DNA of 47,408 nucleotides from Verrucomicrobiales bacterium (GTDB lineage Bacteria > Verrucomicrobiota > Verrucomicrobiia > Limisphaerales > F1-80-MAGS106). Within the stretch, counting starts at the first letter, position 1. Every line of letters starts with the position of its first letter. This document shows positions 26,532 through 34,733 of this stretch, piece after piece. The notes beneath the pieces are model-generated. The model searched no databases. It was not told the DNA's origin and was given only the letters and a program-made list of their open reading frames with translations. The translations under genes and the position numbers were made by a program. Location: the NCBI GenBank assembly GCA_005805305.1, contig SYMW01000044.1, forward strand, positions 1-47,408. Direction: 5' to 3'.

Positions 26532-29500
26532 ATGCGATCGATTCTAAAAGCTTTATCCAGTTCCGCGCCAGTTCTCCGGCCGCCGGGCCTTTGCAGTTTG
26601 TCAATTCTTTTGGGAACTGCCTTCGTGATCTTGGCTGTTACCGGTCACGGTTTGGATTGGATTCAAACGGAAGGCCACCGTTTGGCTCCTTTAAGCGTCC
26701 GTGCCTCTTCGGGTCCCGGCTTCACACCGGTGCCCGCATCTCGCATCGGCATCCTGTTCACAAACACCCTCACGCAAGCCCGCGCCGCCCAGTTTCAGAA
26801 CCTGATGAACGGGTCGGGGGTGTGCGCGGGGGATGTGAATGGCGACGGCAACACGGATCTGTACCTTTGCAATCGGCAGGGTGCCAACGGACTTTTTCTG
26901 GGTTCCGGGGGAGGTGTCTTTACGAACGCTACGGTGCTGGAAACCACCGCGTGCACCAATCAAACCTCGAGCGGAGCACTCTTCGCGGATGTGGATGGCG
27001 ATCGCGATTTGGACCTGGTGGTCAATTCTTTCGATGGCCCGAACTCGCTTTTCTTAAATGATGGTCTGGGTCGGTTCTCTGGAACCGGAGCGGCGTCGGG
27101 ACTCACCACGCAGCAAGGAGCCACCTCGATGGCCATGGGAGATTTGGATGGGGACGGCGATTTGGATCTCTACATGTGTCATTTTGGAACCCTCTCGCTC
27201 CTAAGGGATGGCGCTGATATATCGATTCGAACCGTTCAAGGAAGACCAACGGTGACCGGGCGTTATGCCAATCGACTCAAAATCGTGGATGGGATGATGG
27301 AGGAGTACGGAGAGCCCGACATCGTTTTTCTCAACGAGGGCGGTGGGCGTTTCAAAAGGGCGGATTGGAGCAATCTCTTCTTTGACGAGGGCGGCAAACC
27401 TTCAGCAGTGCTCCGGGATTTCGGCCTCGCCGTTCAAATTCGTGACATCAATGGAGACGGCCTGCCGGACATCTACGTTTGCAACGATTTCCAAACTCCT
27501 GACCGGATGTGGCTCAACCAAGGGGGTGGAAAGTTTCGGTCCGTTGAGCAGACCGCCATGCGCAACATGAGTTATGCTTCGATGGGAGTCGATTTCGCGG
27601 ATCTCAACCGCGATGGATTGGATGATTTCATCACAGTGGAAATGTTGAGCCGCGATCATTCCCGTCATCTCCGCCAATCCAGCGCCCGCAAGGGTGTCCG
27701 AAGAATTCCGGGGGCTTCGTTGGAGCGCGAGGAATCCATGCGCAATAATCTTTTTATGAATCGAGGGGACGGCTCCTACACCGAGGTGGCACTGATGGCG
27801 GGAGTCGCCGCATCGGGTTGGTCCTGGACTCCTATCTTCCTGGATGTGGATCTGGACGGATATGAGGATCTTCTGATCTCGAACGGGCATTTGCACGATG
27901 TCAATGATCAGGATGTCGCGGAAAATGCCCGGCTTCAATCCGGCTCCGTGCCTTCTGCAACCAAGTCGAAACTCGACCAGTATCCGCCCCTCACTCCTCC
28001 CAAATACGCCTTTAGAAACCGTGGGGACGGCACGTTCGAGGAGGTCGGTTCAGCCTGGAACTTCAATTCTCAACAAATGGGTCACGGCATGGCGCTGGCG
28101 GATCTTGATAACGACGGCGATCTGGACGTCATCCTGAATGTCTTGAACGGGGAGCCCTTGATTTATCGCAATGAAAGCCCCGCTCCACGAATCGCCGTGA
28201 GGCTCAAGGGGCGTGCGCCCAACACCCGGGGTGTGGGCGCCAAGATTATCGTGTCGGGAGGTCTCGTGACACAAACACAGGAAATGCTCAGCGGGGGACG
28301 CTATCTCTCGGGCGATGACCCGATCCGCACTTTCGCGGCTTGGAGCCTGACGAATCGCTTGGCTATTGAGGTGCGATGGCCGGGAGGAGGGATCAGCACT
28401 ATCAGGGACGCGGCGCCGAATTATCTCTATGAAATCGAGCAACCTCCGGCAAACGCCTCGCCGTCTCCACTGGCCGCAAAGTCCATAGCCACTAGAAAAT
28501 CCGGAACAAAGCCTTGGTTTGTCGATGTCAGCGACAGACTCAACCACCGGCACATTGAGGAGGCGTTCGATGATTTCGCGATGCAACCCTTGTTGCCTTA
28601 CAAACAGAGCCAAACTGGACCGGGCCTCGCCTGGGTGGATGTCTCCGGCGATGGACGCGATGATTTGGTGGTTGGCACAGGTCGTCGCGGTGTGCTCGCG
28701 GTGTTCGAAAACCGCCCTGATGGAACGTTCCGGCAATCGTCATCGCAAAGCCTCCCCAACGAGATTGCCGAAGAGGATATCACGGGTCTAGCGGTTTGGT
28801 CTTTTGCCTCCGTCAAGACGCTGCTGTTGGCAGGAATGGCCCGCTACGAAAGCACTTATCCCAAGGGTGATCTAAAGTGGTTTTCTTCGGGAAATGGCGG
28901 CGGGTTGATGCCACGCCCCTTCGACTTGACCGCTCCCGGCACGGGCTCGGGATCGCTGGCCATCGGGGAAATCGATGGGTCCGGGAGTCCGCGGCTGTTT
29001 GTTGCCGGCGGAGTGATGCCGGGACGTTATCCGGAGCACTATCCAAACCGGATCTACAAGCTCGATCCGAGCGGAGTGATCATTGACGAATCCGCGACTC
29101 GCGCCGTGGCCTCCGCAAAGTTGGTTCGAGGGGCACTGTGGACAAACCTGGCCGGGGACAGGTTCCCGGAACTTCTCCTCGCGGAAGAATGGGGCCCGAT
29201 CCGGCTCTTCTTGAATCACGCGGGTCGATTGGTGGAAGCAACAGGGAATTTCGGCCTCGAAGATAAGCACGGCCTCTGGACCGGCCTGGCGGCTGGGGAT
29301 TTCGACGGGGATGGAAGGATGGATTTCGTCGCGGCGAACTGGGGTCTGAACACAATGTACCAGGCCTGGCCGTCGTCGGTCCACGAGTTGCTTTATGGAG
29401 CGCTTGCCGGAAACGAAACGGTTCAAATTATTGAAGGAGTGCGGTTTCAGGAGAACGGGGAGCTGTTTCCGTGGCGGAACTTAGCCACGGTGGCTGGCGG

Positions 29501-30251
29501 TTTTCCAGGGCTCCGCGACGATCCAAAATCGTTGACGCACGCGGCGTACTCGAGGACGAACGTCGCGGATCTCCTCGATCCTTGGAGGAGTCGGTTGGGT
29601 CGCGTGCGGGCGACCTGGTTCGCTTCCACCGTTTTTCTGAATCGGGGTGATCGTTTCGAGGCGCGTCCGCTGCCCGCCGAGGCTCAGCAAGCGCCGGTTT
29701 TCGGTCTCGCGATCGCCGATGCCGATCTGGATGGTATTGAGGATATTTTTTTGGCTCAAAATCTTTTTGCGATTCGTCCGGATGAAGCTCGAATGGACGC
29801 GGGTCGAGGGCTTTGGTTGAAAGGACTGCCCGGCGCGAAGTTTGTGGCGGTTCCAGGCCAGGAGAGCGGGATCAAAATCCAAGGCGAGTCTAGAGGCTGC
29901 GCCCTGAGCGATTTTGACGCCGACGGGCGTGTGGACCTCGTGGTTTCCCAGAACGGGGCTGAGACACGTCTGTTCAAGAATCAGACCCAGAACGCCGGCC
30001 TCCGGGTCAGACTCTCCGGCCCGGAGAACAATAGACTGGGTTACGGCGCGGTGCTCCGGATCGGAAAGAATGCCGCCTGGGGCCCGGCGCGTGAAATCCA
30101 TTCGGGCTCGGGCTGGCTTTCCCAAAACAGCGCTACGCAAATCTTCAAACAACCTCCACCTGGATCGAGAATCCAAGTTCATTGGCCAGGAGGCAGAGTG
30201 GTCGAAGCGCCAATCCCAGAAGACAAAACCGAGATTATCGTCTCCTGGTAG
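26532..30251 (+). CDS. Giant secreted FG-GAP/VCBS protein with two ASPIC/UnbV domains, second paralog
   Basis: 1239 residues with an N-terminal signal (hydrophobic about 22-38). The double-half layout matches 5770-9669: FG-GAP repeats (DVNGDGNTDL, DVDGDRDLDL, DLDGDGDLDL), UnbV at about 551-638, then a link DVSDRLNHRHIEEAFDDFAM, a second propeller and a C-terminal UnbV at about 1155-1235 (GYGAVLRIGK, HSGSGWLSQ). Shared markers with the other two giants include EYGEPD or LGEPD, YVCNDFQTPDR and a DWSW- or GWSW-type motif. It is an exported protein whose ligand is unknown; proteins of this kind also occur in Bacteroidetes. The next start is one base after its stop, so it is coupled to the cytochrome c/FG-GAP fusion. 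Confidence 0.93.
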   Translation: MRSILKALSSSAPVLRPPGLCSLSILLGTAFVILAVTGHGLDWIQTEGHRLAPLSVRASSGPGFTPVPASRIGILFTNTLTQARAAQFQNLMNGSGVCAGDVNGDGNTDLYLCNRQGANGLFLGSGGGVFTNATVLETTACTNQTSSGALFADVDGDRDLDLVVNSFDGPNSLFLNDGLGRFSGTGAASGLTTQQGATSMAMGDLDGDGDLDLYMCHFGTLSLLRDGADISIRTVQGRPTVTGRYANRLKIVDGMMEEYGEPDIVFLNEGGGRFKRADWSNLFFDEGGKPSAVLRDFGLAVQIRDINGDGLPDIYVCNDFQTPDRMWLNQGGGKFRSVEQTAMRNMSYASMGVDFADLNRDGLDDFITVEMLSRDHSRHLRQSSARKGVRRIPGASLEREESMRNNLFMNRGDGSYTEVALMAGVAASGWSWTPIFLDVDLDGYEDLLISNGHLHDVNDQDVAENARLQSGSVPSATKSKLDQYPPLTPPKYAFRNRGDGTFEEVGSAWNFNSQQMGHGMALADLDNDGDLDVILNVLNGEPLIYRNESPAPRIAVRLKGRAPNTRGVGAKIIVSGGLVTQTQEMLSGGRYLSGDDPIRTFAAWSLTNRLAIEVRWPGGGISTIRDAAPNYLYEIEQPPANASPSPLAAKSIATRKSGTKPWFVDVSDRLNHRHIEEAFDDFAMQPLLPYKQSQTGPGLAWVDVSGDGRDDLVVGTGRRGVLAVFENRPDGTFRQSSSQSLPNEIAEEDITGLAVWSFASVKTLLLAGMARYESTYPKGDLKWFSSGNGGGLMPRPFDLTAPGTGSGSLAIGEIDGSGSPRLFVAGGVMPGRYPEHYPNRIYKLDPSGVIIDESATRAVASAKLVRGALWTNLAGDRFPELLLAEEWGPIRLFLNHAGRLVEATGNFGLEDKHGLWTGLAAGDFDGDGRMDFVAANWGLNTMYQAWPSSVHELLYGALAGNETVQIIEGVRFQENGELFPWRNLATVAGGFPGLRDDPKSLTHAAYSRTNVADLLDPWRSRLGRVRATWFASTVFLNRGDRFEARPLPAEAQQAPVFGLAIADADLDGIEDIFLAQNLFAIRPDEARMDAGRGLWLKGLPGAKFVAVPGQESGIKIQGESRGCALSDFDADGRVDLVVSQNGAETRLFKNQTQNAGLRVRLSGPENNRLGYGAVLRIGKNAAWGPAREIHSGSGWLSQNSATQIFKQPPPGSRIQVHWPGGRVVEAPIPEDKTEIIVSW

Positions 30252-30252
30252 G

Positions 30253-31977
30253 ATGGGAGGTCAGTTGTTTTTTCTCTTGTCCCGCATACGGTTCAAGGTC
30301 ATACGAAAGTCACCCATGTTTCGAAGTTTTCAGGCGGTCCACGAAGCGCTGTTAGCCTCATTCCGGAGAACTGGGGCAGTTGTGGAGGTTGATATCGTCC
30401 GCCTGGATCACAGATTTGCTAGGAAGTCGGGGATCCTCGTCCTTTTGATGGGGATCATCTGGTTCCGGAATGTCCCGGCCTATGCCGCGGATCAGCCTTC
30501 CTCATCGCCCACGACCTCCGCGGCAATCGTGCGGGGGCGGCAATTGGCCAAGACATTCTGCATTCGATGCCATCTTTTTCCGGAGCCCTCAGCCATCGTC
30601 CGCTCGACTTGGCATGACGAGATCCTGCCCCGCATGAAGTACCGCCTGGGCTTTTCCACGCCTCAACTGGAGCAGAGTGCCAATATTAAACTCCTACGAG
30701 CCAACAATCGACTCCCCACTTCGCCGGTCATCACTGAGGAACAATGGGTCGATCTTGTGACCTATTTCCTCAGCGAAGCGCCCACGGAACCACCACCACA
30801 GGATGTTTCCGTCCCAATTGATGTCGGAGTTCCAGATTTTCGCCTTTCTCCAGCGCAGTATCGATCCGAATCGCCTTCGGTCACTTCGATCAAAATCCAC
30901 TCTAAAGGAGGGGCCTTGGTGGCGGAAGACGACACTAAATCCATCGCCTGGCTTGGAACCCGAGGCCAATTGATCGGACGCCTCGTCACCAGCAATTCGA
31001 TCAGCGCCTTTCGCCCCACCCAAGATGGGTTGCTGGTTGCCATGTTGGGCAGTTTTTTGCCTTCCGATGATGCGCGAGGCGGTGTCGTTCAATTGAGGAA
31101 TCCGTCTTCTTGGGAGTTTGGTCCTCCCATCCTGTCGGGTCTGCCCCGGACCACCGACATCAACGCCGCTGATCTGAACGGAGATGGCAGGACTGACTGG
31201 GTGGTGAGCTGCTTCGGAAATAATCTGGGCCGCTTGTTCTGGTTGGAGAATCGAGCGGACGGCGCCCGCGTGGAGCACGAGTTGTTCGGGCTGCCTGGGG
31301 TGTTGCGCACAGAGATCGCCGATTTCAACGGTGATGGATATTTGGATATTGTGGCTTTGGTGGCGCAGGAGACGGAGTCGATGTTCCTTTTCGTGGGCAA
31401 CGGCAAAGGAACCTTCACGCGAAAGACCTTGTTTCAGCGCCCGCCTTACTGGGGGCACAGTTATTTTGAGTTGATCGATCTTAATCGCGATGGGCGCCCG
31501 GATTTCTTGGTGACCAACGGAGACAACGGTGAGTTTTCATCCCACTCAAAGCGGTTCCACGGGGTGCGAATCTACGTTTCCCAGCCTGGTGGCGATTGGA
31601 TTGAGAAGGTTTTCATTCCCATGTATGGCGCGTTTAAAGCGGTCGGGCGTGACTTCGATCGGGACGGAGATCTGGATATCGCGGCGGTTTCCTATTTCCC
31701 CGACTATCAACGCGCGCCCCGCGGCTCTTTTTTGTTCCTGCGAAACGATGGACCAGGGTTCAAAGCCTTCACTTTTGCCGAGAGCGCGCTCGGCCGATGG
31801 CTGACGTTGGATGCCGGCGATGTGGATGGGGACGGCGATGACGATATCTTGTTGGGCTCCTACATCAAAGGCCCAACCGCGGTCCCCGAAGTTCTGATGA
31901 AAGCGTGGCTCCAAGCGAGGCAGCCGCTGGCGTGGCTTGAGAATCGTGCCACGCTGGCCGGCCCGCCTGGCAAATGA
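30253..31977 (+). CDS. Exported monohaem cytochrome c-FG-GAP fusion
   Basis: 574 residues from ATG 30253, one base after the previous stop; a later ATG at 30316 is possible, and the frame further upstream lies over the previous gene. A hydrophobic export segment (about 58-71, SGILVLLMGIIWF) ends near AYAAD. Then C103-I-R-C-H107 in a cytochrome c-like segment (about 92-180), with Met in LPRMKYRLGFS as a possible axial ligand. FG-GAP repeats follow (DLNGDGRTDW, DFNGDGYLDI, DLNRDGRPDF, DFDRDGDLDI, DVDGDGDDDI). No UnbV domain is present. The fusion suggests a redox site held on a propeller platform. Coupling to the giant paralog suggests that they work together. Confidence 0.88.
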   Translation: MGGQLFFLLSRIRFKVIRKSPMFRSFQAVHEALLASFRRTGAVVEVDIVRLDHRFARKSGILVLLMGIIWFRNVPAYAADQPSSSPTTSAAIVRGRQLAKTFCIRCHLFPEPSAIVRSTWHDEILPRMKYRLGFSTPQLEQSANIKLLRANNRLPTSPVITEEQWVDLVTYFLSEAPTEPPPQDVSVPIDVGVPDFRLSPAQYRSESPSVTSIKIHSKGGALVAEDDTKSIAWLGTRGQLIGRLVTSNSISAFRPTQDGLLVAMLGSFLPSDDARGGVVQLRNPSSWEFGPPILSGLPRTTDINAADLNGDGRTDWVVSCFGNNLGRLFWLENRADGARVEHELFGLPGVLRTEIADFNGDGYLDIVALVAQETESMFLFVGNGKGTFTRKTLFQRPPYWGHSYFELIDLNRDGRPDFLVTNGDNGEFSSHSKRFHGVRIYVSQPGGDWIEKVFIPMYGAFKAVGRDFDRDGDLDIAAVSYFPDYQRAPRGSFLFLRNDGPGFKAFTFAESALGRWLTLDAGDVDGDGDDDILLGSYIKGPTAVPEVLMKAWLQARQPLAWLENRATLAGPPGK

Positions 31978-32165
31978 GTCTTAAGACGGCAGTTAAACCT
32001 TTTGAAGATTTGCACAAGCCTGGATGAGAAAGGCTTGACGAAGAGGGAGGCATATCCCTTGTGGATCTGGCGAGTAATTCGGAAAGTTTTTATCGTCAGG
32101 ATCTTGCGAAGATTCGCCATGGGTAACTGCCGTTTTAGGGATGACTGATCATCCGTGGCGCGGTC
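31978..32165. repeat. Dispersed palindromic element, copy B (complete)
   Basis: It lies between two convergent genes. TAAGACGGCAGTTA (31982-31995) and the inverse of TAACTGCCGTTTTA (32124-32137) match in 13 of 14 positions. Inner blocks also pair partly, so the whole 156-base span could fold into one long hairpin. The segment 32009-32145 aligns to copy A at 16750-16886. No coding sequence. It might act as a bidirectional terminator or be a miniature transposable or REP-like element. Confidence 0.82.
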
Positions 32166-34514
32166 TCACCGGTTCTCCTCTTTCTCCAAATAGGTCCGCA
32201 CCTGTTGCAGATAGGACCTTGCCAACGCATTCGTCGGCTGCAGCTTCAATGCCTCTTCGAACTCGGCCATGGCTTCGCGCAATCGCGACTGTTTGGTCAA
32301 GGCGACTCCCCAATCCGTTCGGACCACCGCGGAGTTCGGCACCTGCTGGATCACGCGGTGAAACTCGGCTTCCGATTCATTTGTCCGACCGGCGCGGCTT
32401 AGCTCGATTGCCAGGCGATGGCGGAGAGCCGCGTTGTTGGTGTCACGACGCGACGCTTCAGCGTAGGCCGTGGAGGATTCGTTGTAGGATTTCTGGTCGG
32501 ACAGAAATTCACCCAAACGCATCAGTGGCGTGGTGGCCATGGGATGTTCCTCGGCCGCTTGCTTGAAGTCAGCGATCGCTTCTGCAAAACGTCCCATCCC
32601 GATGAGCGCAACTCCGCGATTGACCCTGGCTTGAAGATTGCGCGGGGAGAGATTTAGCGCGCGCTCGAGGGCCAGCACCGCCGCGGAAAAGTTTTTCAAT
32701 TCTCCCAGCACATATCCGAGTCCGATGCTCGCTTCAACAAAGTCGGGCCGGATCCTTAGCGCTTGCTCGTAGGCTCGTTGAGCGCCCAATCTGTCGCCCG
32801 CACCCGCCAAAGATTCGCCGAGCTGATACCACCCGACCACATGCCCGGGCGCTTTTTCCACCACCTGCCGCCATTCCACGCTCGCTTCCGGCAAACGGCG
32901 TGCCGTTTGGAGCAATCGGGCAAGTTGCTCGCGCAAATTCCAGTCGGCTGGGTGTCGATCGACCAAGGATCGAACCTTGGCGGCGTAACCATTAAGATTT
33001 TCGTGCCGCGCCGTGCGATTCGCTTCGGCAATGCGATCGTCGAGGAAACGGCTGCGCAACTCGGCGTTGCTCTGGTGTGAAAATGGAGGGCGCTCACAAA
33101 GCATTCGGGTTTGCGTCCACAAGCGCGACTCGGCGAATGGAGTCCAACCGAGTCTTGCCAAGCAGGCTTGCTCACCGAGCAAGTTGGTCGAACCGCTTTC
33201 GCCAAGCCACGAGACGATTTGTTCCGCAAAAAGCCGTGCCAGGCGGTAGTTTCCCTGTGGCCGTAGATGGACATGCTCCAGGAACAAATCCATCCCTGGA
33301 GGACGCTTGGGATCCAATCCCTTCAGTTCTCGATCCGCATCCACCAGGCGGACTGAGTCTGGGCGGTTCGATTGCGCCACAGATCGCGTGATCTGGTTAA
33401 TGCCAGAATCGGCTCGAAAGCGGAGTGTGTCCAGGTCGCGGGCTGTTTCTAGGTCGGCTCGACCCGCAGTGATTTGATCCGCATTCAGTCGCGCCAAGCC
33501 GAGGCGAAAGGCGGTTTCGGCGTCCTTGGGCCAAATCGAAAAAGCGTTCGTCCATGCCCCTATCGCCTCGGCCCAGGCACCCCGTTCATCCGCCTCGCGC
33601 GCGATGGTGGCCGCCGACAGCCACCTGGAATGGAGAGGCGTGTTTGTGCTCAGGGCGCTCTCGGAACTGAACGGAGCGCAGTCGACCAAGTTCACCGCCA
33701 TGGTGCCGAGGAGCACTTTTGCCCCCGAACCGACTCCGAAATTGACCGTATCGTGGAGATTCGCGCGGAAATTTTCCCGCATCACGTTTAGCCGAGGATC
33801 TTCCGCTTTCACTTGCCGGTTCAGAAAATGCTCCAATCCGATCCATCGTTGAGTCATGGCGAAGCCTTCCGAACTTTCCGATTTCCTCTTCGCAATCCAT
33901 TGTCCTATCGCTGTGGTGCGCACCCAAAGTCCCATTCGGATAGCACTCAAACCAGGGGGAGAGCCGGACACGACGGAGCTGGGTCCAAAAGGGCCGACAA
34001 CTTCATTGTTGCCGGCGTAGATGACCCAGAAGTCAGAGTTCAAACGGCGCGAACCCTTGGCGGCTTCGCGTATCGCGTAGGAATTCAGCGCCGTGATGGC
34101 GGTGTTGATGATTTCGATCGATCTCCCGGGAAACCGATGCTCCAAAATAGCCTCCAAACACCGGCTCATTCCAAAAGCTGGTTCGGGGTCGCCCAAGGCG
34201 GCGGATTCTCCGAAAACGACTACCCGCAACGTCTCTCGGGAGGGGCGCTCTGTGATCCGAATCGACCGCGGCATCCGGGCCAAGGTTTCACCGACAAATC
34301 GATCCGCGAAGCGTGTGTTCGGCGTTAATTCGCCTGTGTGGGTCGTGGGAACCCAAAATTCTGTGGATGTATGCACCCCATTGATCCGCAACATCCATTC
34401 GATCGCTCCGACCAGGCACAGAGGCATCGAAAAGGCGATGGCACGAAACCAGAAGCGCCGTCGCGCGCTTTGAATCTTGGGGACGGAGTGGGGCGTTCTA
34501 GGTTGCCGAGACAC
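32166..34514 (-). CDS. Membrane-anchored SGNH-hydrolase-like/TPR protein
   Basis: 782 residues. One N-terminal hydrophobic segment (about 23-42) acts as anchor or signal. An SGNH-like domain follows with block I as F-G-E-S104, block II near NTAITALNSY (137-146), block III Y-A-G-N169-N170-E and block V E413-H-V-H416-L. A helical insertion (about 300-365) interrupts the domain. At least seven TPR units fill about 510-778 (PDFVEASIGLGYVLGEL and similar). In SGNH enzymes Ser and the block V His are catalytic; the usual block V Asp is Glu here, and the usual GDS is GES, so activity is likely but not proven. The substrate could be an ester or O-acetyl group on an envelope polymer (inference). It is convergent with the cytochrome/FG-GAP gene. 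Confidence 0.87.
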   Translation of the reverse strand: MSRQPRTPHSVPKIQSARRRFWFRAIAFSMPLCLVGAIEWMLRINGVHTSTEFWVPTTHTGELTPNTRFADRFVGETLARMPRSIRITERPSRETLRVVVFGESAALGDPEPAFGMSRCLEAILEHRFPGRSIEIINTAITALNSYAIREAAKGSRRLNSDFWVIYAGNNEVVGPFGPSSVVSGSPPGLSAIRMGLWVRTTAIGQWIAKRKSESSEGFAMTQRWIGLEHFLNRQVKAEDPRLNVMRENFRANLHDTVNFGVGSGAKVLLGTMAVNLVDCAPFSSESALSTNTPLHSRWLSAATIAREADERGAWAEAIGAWTNAFSIWPKDAETAFRLGLARLNADQITAGRADLETARDLDTLRFRADSGINQITRSVAQSNRPDSVRLVDADRELKGLDPKRPPGMDLFLEHVHLRPQGNYRLARLFAEQIVSWLGESGSTNLLGEQACLARLGWTPFAESRLWTQTRMLCERPPFSHQSNAELRSRFLDDRIAEANRTARHENLNGYAAKVRSLVDRHPADWNLREQLARLLQTARRLPEASVEWRQVVEKAPGHVVGWYQLGESLAGAGDRLGAQRAYEQALRIRPDFVEASIGLGYVLGELKNFSAAVLALERALNLSPRNLQARVNRGVALIGMGRFAEAIADFKQAAEEHPMATTPLMRLGEFLSDQKSYNESSTAYAEASRRDTNNAALRHRLAIELSRAGRTNESEAEFHRVIQQVPNSAVVRTDWGVALTKQSRLREAMAEFEEALKLQPTNALARSYLQQVRTYLEKEENR

Positions 34515-34733
34515 CGGGCAGTTTTATCGTGATGCAAACTTGGCCGCAAGTTCCCACTAAGGGGCACTCGCCGATCCTCGGAACCGGATTACGGCGCCAC
34601 CAGCACTATTGCCCCCATTTTTCTTGCATAACATCGGCTGAGTCTTTAAAAAAACCCGCTAACCCCGTTGCGACGCCTGTTATATTATCTTGCCTGAATG
34701 TCGAGGCAGGCAGCGCGTCTCAACAAAAAAAAT

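Noticed and set aside
29914-30252. Upstream extension of the cytochrome/FG-GAP fusion frame
   Set aside because: It overlaps the end of the giant FG-GAP gene in another frame and encodes no domain; the start after the stop (30253) is preferred.
31982-32137. Possibility of a CRISPR or tRNA-like structure in the palindromic element
   Set aside because: Only one unit at this site, no spacers, and no cloverleaf or CCA-type features.
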